This document shows positions 55,275 through 64,000 of a stretch of 64,000 bases of DNA, piece after piece. A model generated the notes under the pieces. The model was not told the DNA's origin, did not search any database, and saw only the letters and a program-made list of their open reading frames with translations. This DNA comes from Isoetes taiwanensis (taxonomy: Eukaryota > Streptophyta > Lycopodiopsida > Isoetales > Isoetaceae): the NCBI GenBank assembly GCA_021234155.1, contig JAJEKV010000020.1:4574563-4638562 (forward strand), in the 5' to 3' direction. Position 1 is the stretch's first letter. The number at the start of each line of letters is the position of its first letter. The position numbers and the translations under genes are program-made.

Positions 55275-55734
55275 TTGCAGCCTGCATACAATAGAAGAAA
55301 TTAGATTCTAGTCGAATTGCACACTTGACATTATCATAAGTATCTAATTTTTCAAAAAAATCAGGAAAACAAAACCTTCAAAGTAAAAAATTATGAAAAA
55401 AAACCAGAAAAATCCAAAAGAACAAAACAAAAATTAAAAAAAAAATCAAGAATCTGATTATTAGTATCATCCTAAAAATGAGAAAAATCTGAAATACAAA
55501 ATTAAAGATAAAAATCACAAAGAATAATTAAAGCATTGGAAATCATCATAAATAATTATAATGAGGAGAAATTTGTGCCTCTAACATTTGAAATTTCACC
55601 TTGTCAACTACATTCCCAAAATTCTCCATCAAAAAATCAGATTTAACAAGACGATTCCATGTACTTGCCTTTAGCATGAACACTTAGCCTTCCATTATAA
55701 GTATATGCAAGAAAACTTTCGGTTGACCCAATTT
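55275..55734. other. A-rich intergenic stretch
   Basis: Very A-rich (about 55340-55560), with no coding signal. Confidence 0.4.
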
Positions 55735-56941
55735 ATGCTATGGTTCTCTTCTTATATATAAGAGAACCATCATTCTAGGGACAGGGGCGCCAGTTTTAGC
55801 ACCATCTCTCTTTTTAGAGCCAAGCTTTCTTTGGCACAAGCTTGCTATAGCGCAAGCTTTCTTTGGCCCTTTCTCCTATAAAAGCCTTGTGTCTTCCTGC
55901 ATTCCTCATCGGCATTTCCTCTGAGCCGAATCTTCTTGTTGTACAGAGTTTTTCTATGTCAGTCATTCTCATTAGCTAGATTTCTCCCTCTTCTCTGCAG
56001 CTTCTTTAGTTTCTACTTAGTACTGGATCATCTCCCTCTTAATTCTGCATCACTTCACAAGCTTTTCTGGCATTCAAGCAATCTGCAATCCTCACTTCTA
56101 CCAGATTCATAACCTTTGTTAACAATTTTTTCCAAAATTCTAAATTCCCTCCTCATTTGGTGGTTGCTTGGGTTCGGCTGGGCTGGAGTTGGGGGTCCAA
56201 CATCAGCATATCTAGCTGGTCCTGACATGATCTCCTGCTTTTGCCATATGAATCAGGACCCAGCTTTGTTTGCTTGCATTTATCTGCGACCTGAAATAAG
56301 GTGATTTTTGAGTTGGAACCTGGTTTATGTTTGAGCTCCTCTTGGAGTGATGCTTTTCTCTGATCATGCAGGGTAAAGAATCTCTTTGTAGCACGGGGGG
56401 TTCACCTTTATCACATGAGCATATGCCACCTGCGTGCTTACGATGAGAAGAAACACCCCTATATACGTACACAAAAGTGTTGGAAAAAACCCCTTCCGTG
56501 GAAAAAATACACTAGAATGTCATTTAAACCCCTAGTATAATGTATGGGCCGAGAAAAAACCCCCTTCCATGCACTCACTAGGTTTATACGGGTCTTCTGT
56601 GTGAATCCCCCATGCTTTGTAGCTAGTGTGGGGACCGAATTTGCTTGTCATGCCATTTTAAAAATGGATGGATATGGACGACTTCCTTGGTTTTTCAAAC
56701 TGCTTCGGGCAAGTGGGCCACCGTCCTTGAGCAGGTCAGATCTATGGGTGGTGGCTGCATCTTGTACAGGTTTATGGCTTTTGCTACATTTTTGCAGAAA
56801 TAAAGACAATAAAATAAAGATTTAGCTTACAAAACTAATATCTTATTGGTGGATACATTGGTTGTGCCTTTGGTCTCTTATTGTGGAGATGCAGATTCGA
56901 ATCTTGTGGGCATCAGCTCATGGGTGAGAAATTTGTGAATC

Positions 56942-57320
56942 GTTGACAATGTTTTTGGACCTTGGAATCGAGAAAAAGTTTGTTAATCTTGTTGACAATG
57001 TTTTTGGACCTTGGAATCGAGAAAAAGTTTGTTAATCTTTTTGGATCTTGGATGCCTTGGAAACTTTTTACTGCAGATGCAACTTCGCCTAGATGCCTTC
57101 AAGATTTTTGTTGCACTTGTAGTCTACCAAATTATTGCATAGGTTGTTCTATTTGGGCTTTGTTTATTTTGTCAAGTTGTTTTTTTGGGTTCATTTTTCC
57201 GCTTGTACATCTTGTGTTAGTCTAAGGTTGTTTTTGTATCTTCTTAGTTTCGTATATCCAGGTATAGTTGTGTTTACCCATGCTTGCACAACTTGTGTTT
57301 ACCCATGCTTGCACAACTCT
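56942..57320. repeat. Short tandem duplications
   Basis: A 49-bp unit (GTTGACAATGTTTTTGGACC...) is repeated at 56942 and 56991. A 24-bp unit (GTGTTTACCCATGCTTGCAC) is repeated at about 57269 and 57294. No gene. Confidence 0.8.
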
Positions 57321-57962
57321 AGTATCCACTTTTTATGTTGTAAATAATTTGAGGGCCTCAACTTTTCTGCCTTGGACTGGTCGGTCGGGGTTTATGCCCA
57401 TTGATCCCTTGTTTTTTGGAGATCGTGTATTGGTCAGGTTGGAATGTGTGCCCCCTTTTATTAGATTTATTTCGATGACAATTTTCTTGTTTGATGGTTC
57501 TCCTTTGTTCAGTTGTCGTTGATGTGCATGAGCTTGGAGTCTAGGATCAGTCTTGGGTCTTACACCATCAATTCCTTGGATACCTAGTGCTTGTGTGGGT
57601 TATGTGAAGATATGTTGCTTAGGCTTATTTGTAGTTGGTAGCTAAGAGATGGATCTTTTATAACTAGTGCTTTTTGGTTGCTCTTCTTGTTTTATGCTCG
57701 TAGGATTGGCATGTTGGCCTTGGGTCGTCTATCCCTTGTTTTTGCTGGATCTTCATAGATTGGGGTGCGTGTTCTTTAATTTCGTGTTTTAAACATGTCA
57801 TCTTGTTTTGTTGGAAAGGAGTTCTTGCTTTCAGTTTGTCCTTAAGTTAGATAAGGTTTTAGTTGTCCTTGGATTGTGTTGTTTGGTTTGGTTTTATAAG
57901 GCTTTATTGGTTTTTGAGGTCTGTTATCATGCTTCGTGGGTCCAGTACAACATAGCCTAGAT

Positions 57963-58896
57963 CAGTGTTGTCAGGTACGTTTAGTATGGTACGGGTATTA
58001 TACGTACTTAACGTATTAATATCGTATGCATACCTATGATTTAAAAAGTACTTTAAATACGTTTTTTGGAATTATAAAATACTTATAAAATACGTAAGAT
58101 ACGCACTTTACATACAGTACGTTAAGTACTTCCTATAATTTTTTAGAACTATTATTTCTTGTATTGCAGTTGAAATAGTTGCAATAACAACTAGTATGAA
58201 GAACAAGTTTTAAATAATGAACCAGAATATATTACTCTAGAAAATTAAGTATTTCTCAAAGTTTTCAATCCAAAATATGTCTATTTAAGAGTTATATATT
58301 CTAGTTTGCAATCTACATCCACAGACAAATAAATTCAAGTCATTGTTGTTCATTTGTTGCATCCAAAGCTATTAACCACGCTGACCTCTATATTTCTTTC
58401 TTGGCATGAATGCAAGCGACTGAAGTATTAAGAAGAAGGTCTGCCTCCTGCCATGACAAAACAAGGAGAAAGGTGAGTCTGCATCTCCATCTCCATTCCG
58501 ATTCGGCGGCTAGGGTAAGAAGAAAAAGGGGGAAAACACTGAGGTTTTGGGTTTTTATTTGCAAGAAGATTTTTTTTTTTTTTTTTTTTTTTAACTATAA
58601 TTCCATAATTTCCCTAATGTCTAAAGTCTCCTAATATGTTTTTACTCCTATTCTATAATATATAATAATGTATTTTTCCTAATGTATAATTTTATCAATT
58701 CTATTGATCTAATGTCATTTGGACGCTTTTTTAATAAAGCACGATTATACGCATCAGACGATAACACGCTAAGTACGGTGGATAATAAAACAAGAGCTCA
58801 ATTTGACCTGTCAACTTATAGGTATAGTACGTATAGTACTGTGAAGAAGGTATGGGACATATGTAAACATAAAATACGGGTACGTAAACAACATTG
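57963..58896. mobile_element. Non-autonomous hAT element (MITE) with 8-bp target duplication
   Basis: GCCTAGAT occurs immediately before (57955-57962) and after (58897-58904). The termini CAGTGTTGTCAGGTACGT and, reversed, CAATGTTGTTTACGTAC are inverted repeats of hAT type. The 934-bp interior has TACGTA-rich subterminal repeats and a T-tract (58569-58592), with no transposase. Confidence 0.85.
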
Positions 58897-61011
58897 GCCT
58901 AGATGTTTTTTTGTATTTTTTATGAATAGTCGATCCTTGTTCTTATATCATGTTTTCCTATTTTTTCAGTTTGTTGCATAGGTTGGTTTGTTTGGACATG
59001 ATTTCATGAATCTTGTCGAGTTGTTAGGTCATAAAGGTTAGGCTTTTTTGGTGTGGGAAGCATTTTGGCTTGCTTGTGTTTCACTTTGAGGCAGGCTTGG
59101 TTTGAGGTAGGGTTGTTGGTTCTAGGGGTTTTTTTGGATGCCGGTATCCCACCCAATTTTTACGTGTTGCATGGTTTTCTTAATGGTTTGCTTGGTTATT
59201 TTCCACTGGATATGGTTGTTCCGACTCTGGCTTGTCCCTTCAACACGAGGTTGCTTAAGGCCCAGGCATTAACAGACTATGTTTATTGAAGAACGATATA
59301 TGGCTTTTCATTCATCTTGGATTAGGCAAGTATATTTTACATAGTGTTTGGTGCTTATATTGTCGACTCAACTATATCAGGCTTCATTTCTCGTAAGCTT
59401 TTATATTTTTAAGATTTCGTTGATGTTTGACATCTTAGTCTCGGTCCGGCGGCTAGCACATAGGGTGCCTCGATCACTTGTACAGGTTCAAGATTTTTTG
59501 CTATCGAATGCCCTAAATTGAGCTCATATTTGTTAATATATTTCTTTTCCTTGAAATTGTATTTCATGGATGCCTCCTCTAGGTCCTTGCGGATTTCTTT
59601 GTTCCTTGAGTATTCTCTATTCTCCAGTAGTGCATCTATACATGTGCTATAACCATGTACCCAGTTCTAAGATAGGTTGGATTTATGCTCGCTCAATCTT
59701 TTAGCTTTGTTTTTTCTGGGCTTATCATGCTATGGTTTTTCTATTAATATGGTGATTTTTAAAAGATGTATTCTACTTAAATTGGCTTGGTATCGAATAT
59801 TCCCCTCGAAATTGTAGTCGATGCATGCACTAAGTCTCATCTTTGCCATGTTTTATGTCATTATCTAGGCAGTTTGTTTCAGATTACGTATTCTATCGTT
59901 AGCTCTATAGTTCATGTGTACATGCATCTTTTGCTATGCCCTGCCATTTATCTCGGTAATTACATGGTTCATTTTTTTTGAGTGCATATTCTATGTTATA
60001 TTTTATCGGCTAAAATAGTTCATTTGTAAAGTACATATGTACATGCACTTGTCAAATCCTGTTTGCCCCCCTTGTTATTTGCTAAATGATTCGTTTTGAT
60101 ATTGCTTGACCCATGCATTGATTCCCTCATTTTGGACTCGTCAAGTACTTGCGATATCCCACCTCATACAAGTGTTGCCAAATCCTGGACATGTTTAGTA
60201 AATGGCAGGGCTTTATATCTCCTTGATAACATGATGGAAATTGGATGTATTGGGATACACTATTTTCACGGTTATCTATTTCAATTTGCTCTTTGATTTT
60301 TGCATTTTCTACAGGTGGGTTCGATTTGCACATGAGCATTTTCACTAACAATTTTCATTCTCTAGGGTGGGAGCATCCATTTGGGCATAAAGTAACTTCG
60401 GTCGAATGTCTAATTCTTTGCTTGGCTATTCCATGTATTTCTATCTTTGTAGTCTATGGTAGCGTCGTTGGCACCATAGGTTTCTTAGTTGAGGGATGCT
60501 CATTTGTTTGTCCATTTCACATTGTTTTCCTCTTGGAATTTGTTGATTTTGTTCTGCAGGTTATGGGGTTCCTAGTCATCGCTAATTTATTTCTGCGATT
60601 ACACGGTTCGTTGGTTTTGTTAGAAGTGGCTCATTTTTCTCCACTCTCTCCTGCCTGTAGTTTTATTTGATACTTCCTATGCTTGCTCTATTTCTTTTAC
60701 CTCATGACTTTCCCTCCTTCTTCCTTCCCTTTTGCATAAATGTCTCGTCCCATTCAACCTTTGTCGTGATCGCTGGTACCAAATTGCTCTATTTGTTTTT
60801 ACTCCATGTATCTCACGATGTCCCCTTCATTTGGTTTTTCATTCCTCGATATCTTTTGATTTGTTGTGCTCTGGTCCTCTTGTCTTAATCCCATTTCTCC
60901 ATCCATTTCATTTGCTTCTGTTTCCTTTTTTGCTCTAAGTTTCTTGAGCTTTGTTTCTAGGTGTATGCGTAAGTAGGTAAGTGCATGCTTCTTTCTCATA
61001 TGTTCTCACTT

Positions 61012-63000
61012 GTTCTCATGGATGCCCTTATGAGGGCCTATACTCTCCCTTTTATCATAGATTCTTAGTATCTCGTGAATGCCTTTGAGGGCTTTTTAGA
61101 CATTTGCATTTGTGACTTTAGCTCCTTTATCCCAATTTGCTCAGTCCTCTATTCCCGATCCCTTATTCCATCCATTTCATTATAATCTCCTATTCCTCTC
61201 TTTTTCATCTTGCGTTTTGTCTTTTTCCTCTTTGTTCGTTCATTTTATCCCTTGAACTGTCCTTGCTCTTCTATTGTCGTGACTCCCTCCTTTGTCCGCC
61301 TCTTGACTCATCATAGTTTTTTTTTGCCCTAGTGGTGTCTCATCATCATGCCATTTTACTATGTTGACCCCAGTTGTTTCCTATCTGCTCACTTCATTTT
61401 CACTCGTTCCACCATCTTGGACCTCCTTCTTACATGCGCCGCTTCCATTGTGCCCTCTCGCTCGTTCTTCTGTTCCCCTTTGGGGTGGTCCCAAATAGGT
61501 TATCAAGTTGTTCATTGAGTTGTTCCCTAAACTCTGTTTTTTTCGAAAATGTCATATAGTACCCTTTAAGTCCCTTGCATTCATTATTCCAATCTCCATC
61601 TTTCTCTCACTATAATGGGTTCTTTGGTCCATTCCCCTAGATTATTCTTGAGTTTCGAAGTCCCTATCGTTTTGTCCTAGATTATGTTGTTTTTACATTT
61701 GAAAGTTCACTTGGAACTGTTATGCATGTGGGTATACGTTCATGAATTTTAGTCCTTGATATTTGTTGTTATTTCTCTATTTCTTATTTTACTCCATATG
61801 CATCTATTATCAGTGGTTCTTATGGATGCCCTTATGAGGGCCTATACTCTTTTATCACAAATTCTTAATATCTCGTGAATGCCCTTGATGGCTTTTTAGA
61901 CATTTGCATTTGTGACTTTAGCTCCTTTATCCCAATTTGCTCAGTCCTCTATTCCCGATCCCTTACTCCATCTATTTCATTATAATCTCCTATTCCTCTA
62001 TTTTTCATCTTGTATTTTGTCTTTTTCCTCTTTATTCGTTCATTTTATCCCTTGAATTATCCTTGCTCTTCTATTGTCTTGACTCCCTCCTTTCTCCGCC
62101 TCTTGACTCATCATAGTTCTTTTTTTGCCCTAGTGGTGTCTCATCATCATGCCATTTTACTATGTTGACCCCAGTTGTTTCCTGTCTACTCACTTCGTTT
62201 TCACTCATTCTGCCATCTTGGACCTTTTTCTTACATGTGCCGCCTCCATTGTGCCTTCTCGCTCGTCCTTCTGTTCCCCTTTGGGGGTGGTCCAAATAGG
62301 TCATCAAATTGTCCATCGAGTTTTTCTTGAACTCTGCTTTTTTCGAAAATGTCATATAGTACCCTTTAAGTCCCTTGGATTCATTATTCCAATCTCCATC
62401 ATAATAGATTCTTTCTTTCATCATAATGGTTTCTTTGGTCCATTCCCCTAGATTATTCTTAGTTTCGGGATCCCTATCGTTTTGTTCTAGATTGTGTTGT
62501 TTTTACATTTGAAAGTTCGCTTGGATCTGTTATGCATGTGCTAATACATTCGTGAATTTTAGTCCTTATTTGTTGTTATTGCTCTATTTCTTATTTTACT
62601 CCATGTGTGGTCTTATGTTCTCAGTGGTTCTCATGGATGCCCTTATGAGGGCCTATGCTCGCTCTTTATCATAGATTCTTAGTGTCCTGTTGGTGCCTTT
62701 GAGGACCTTTGGCTATTTTCATTTTGTGTCCTTGGCCACTTTGTCTCGTTTTGCTCTGTTCCTCTATTCTCGATCCCTTTTTCCATCCATTTCATTTTGA
62801 TCTCATGTTTGTCTTTTTTCACCCTATGTTTGTTCCTTTCCTCTTTTTTCCATTTTATCCCTTAAGAGATATCTTTGCTCTGCTATTGTCTTGACTTCTC
62901 TTTTGTCTACCTCTCGACTCGACGTAGTTCTTCTTGCCTTGTTGGTCCAGTCATCATGTTTTTCTATGTTGACCCCTTACGAACTGGAAGAGTTGTTTGA
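61012..63000. repeat. Tandem repeat of ~0.8 kb, about 2.5 copies
   Basis: The marker GATGCCCTTATGAGGGCCTA starts at 61021, 61825 and 62636 (periods 804 and 811). Long identical stretches follow in the first two copies (for example CCATTTTACTATGTTGACCC at about 61350 and 62153). The third copy diverges and ends near 63000. Small ORFs here recur with the repeat and are probably not genes. Confidence 0.85.
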
Positions 63001-64000
63001 TATACATCCATCCTACATGATGTTCACACGACATTCCCCTTTTTGGCATGCATTTTAAATTTCAAATCGTGATTGCATCATCGCACATTCGGGCATGTTG
63101 TAGTAAAGCCTATGGTAAGTTGTCTTGCTTTCTTATATGATCTTTGTTCTTGTTTCAGGTTGCATTCAGTTTTCTTCATCCATTCCTCATCTTGGCATTG
63201 ACCCCGTTGATTCCGTGGCATCGTCTACTAGTGTTCTCAATTGCATAATTGTTTTGTCCCCTTATGAAACTTTTTTGTTCTTGTATCTCGGGGTCCCTAT
63301 CGTCTTGTTCCTGTGGGTTATGTTGTTTCTACTTTTGAAAGTTTGCTTGGACTGGTTATGCATGTAGGGTATATGTTTAGGTTTTTTGTCCTTGTTTGTC
63401 GTGATGTTTTTCCATTATAGGATTCACTGTAGTCTGGTACGTTGCTTCTTTTTAGTCCCAGGTGCTCTTTTTAGCTTGTTAACTATGTCCCGTCTTCATG
63501 TCGTCACTTTTTATGCATTCCATGGTGCATAGTTTTGATCTTTCTTATTTATTATAATGGGGTTTGCATTGTCTTCATGAAAGTCTTGAGTCTGTTATGC
63601 ATGAATGATATAGGTTCGGTATTTTGTTCTTACTTCCATAGCATCTTGTCATTAGGTATTCTTTGTAGTTTGTTGGTACATTGGTTCTAGAGTTTTGATT
63701 TCATGTGCTTTGGTGGTGGCCATAGTTGTTGTTTGTGTTCAATTTTTGTGCCTTCTTTGCCTTATGCAGTCCAGTTGTCCCCGGGTTTCTTGGGCCCCTT
63801 CCCTTCTATTTGCATTGGCATCCTGCCTCGTCTCATGATTGTTACATTTTTTTTCCTGGCATCAAGTTGCGCCTTACAGTCTCTCGTGGTCTCAATCTAT
63901 GATGGGGTTTGAGGGAGGTTCCTCTTTGTGTCGGATGATGATATTTGTACATAAGGACCTTTCCCTAGAATGCTATGGTTCTCTTCTTATATAGAAGAGA

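Larger units (their letters stand above)
55735..64000 (+). mobile_element. Probable LTR-bounded non-coding element (right LTR cut by window edge)
   Basis: The 31 bases from 55735 (ATGCTATGGTTCTCTTCTTA...) recur from 63970 to the window end with one mismatch, 8.2 kb apart in direct orientation. The left copy continues into a promoter-like segment with a palindromic GGTTCTCTT...AAGAGAACC and a TATAAAAG box (about 55878). The interior is T/pyrimidine-rich on the plus strand and holds no gag, RT or integrase, so it would be a large non-autonomous element, or simply repeated promoter sequence. The LTR right edge and PBS were not found. Confidence 0.4.

Noticed and set aside
60245-60940. Hydrophobic ORFs that could be membrane proteins
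   Set aside because: T-rich DNA yields Phe/Leu/Ser-rich phantom ORFs. They overlap in frame and lack start context or domains.
61374-62451. Repeated small ORFs (MFPICSLHF..., MPFYYVDPS...) as a duplicated gene
   Set aside because: They recur because of the 0.8-kb tandem repeat, differ in frame integrity between copies and have no recognisable protein features.

Overview
This is eukaryotic nuclear DNA, almost certainly from a land plant with a large, transposon-packed genome. Evidence: GT-AG (and one GC-AG) introns in a plant-type serine carboxypeptidase gene, retroelement primer-binding sites complementary to plant initiator tRNA-Met (TGGTATCAGAGC, twice), TTTAGGG-type telo-box promoter motifs, and Ty3/gypsy, LINE, hAT and PIF/Harbinger remains. 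A fern or other non-flowering lineage fits the mixture, but this is an inference. There are no prokaryotic operons, CRISPR arrays or rRNA genes.

Layout. 0-2 kb: the 3' part of a Cys/His-rich plus von Willebrand A (VWA) domain gene. 2.7-3.6 kb: a decayed minus-strand ORF. 4.4-8.85 kb: a GC-rich putative mobile unit whose two ends carry clusters of a short perfect palindrome; inside are degenerate ORFs and an interstitial telomere-like array. 10-11.55 kb: a frameshifted multi-exon gene remnant (minus). 12.2-18.4 kb: a Ty3/gypsy element (LTR end, PBS, gag-protease, RT) split by a 3-kb insertion that ends in a foldback MITE. 18.5-19.85 kb: an LTR with telo-box/TATA and a PBS. 20.4-21.8 kb: an intact intronless gene for an unusual histone H3-like protein. 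21.9-25.25 kb: a broken, convergent minus-strand gene region with an FCP1/NIF-type phosphatase domain, a possible methyltransferase core and a ParB-like motif, its inferred introns full of hairpin repeats. 25.25-31.4 kb: a LINE fragment fused to a minus-strand gypsy element. 32.4-33.6 kb: a hAT fragment cut by a LINE fragment. 36.67-39.84 kb: the one complete cellular gene, a 10-exon serine carboxypeptidase. 40.4-45.2 kb: a giant foldback structure containing two opposed MITE copies and a nested, tandemly duplicated insertion. 46.6-47.4 kb: two small basic ORFs. 48-49.7 kb: a decayed PIF/Harbinger transposase. 49.8-50.15 kb: a poly(A)-tailed retro-insert. 50.7-53.7 kb: LINE remains in both orientations. 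54.4-55.3 kb: a second hAT copy. 55.7 kb to the end: a T-rich, probably LTR-bounded unit with a clean hAT MITE and ~0.8-kb tandem repeats.

The strongest novelty candidate is the gene at 20559-21806. Its first ten residues equal the H3 tail (MARTKQTARK) and its last ~82 residues are a recognisable H3 histone fold, but the two are separated by about 320 residues of acidic, then extremely lysine/arginine-rich sequence. It has its own TATA box, telo-box and poly(A) signal, and it is fully open while nearly everything around it is decayed. It lies just downstream of an LTR/PBS and 120 bp tail-to-tail from the FCP1-like/ParB-like pseudogene region, so it may be cargo of a mobile element.
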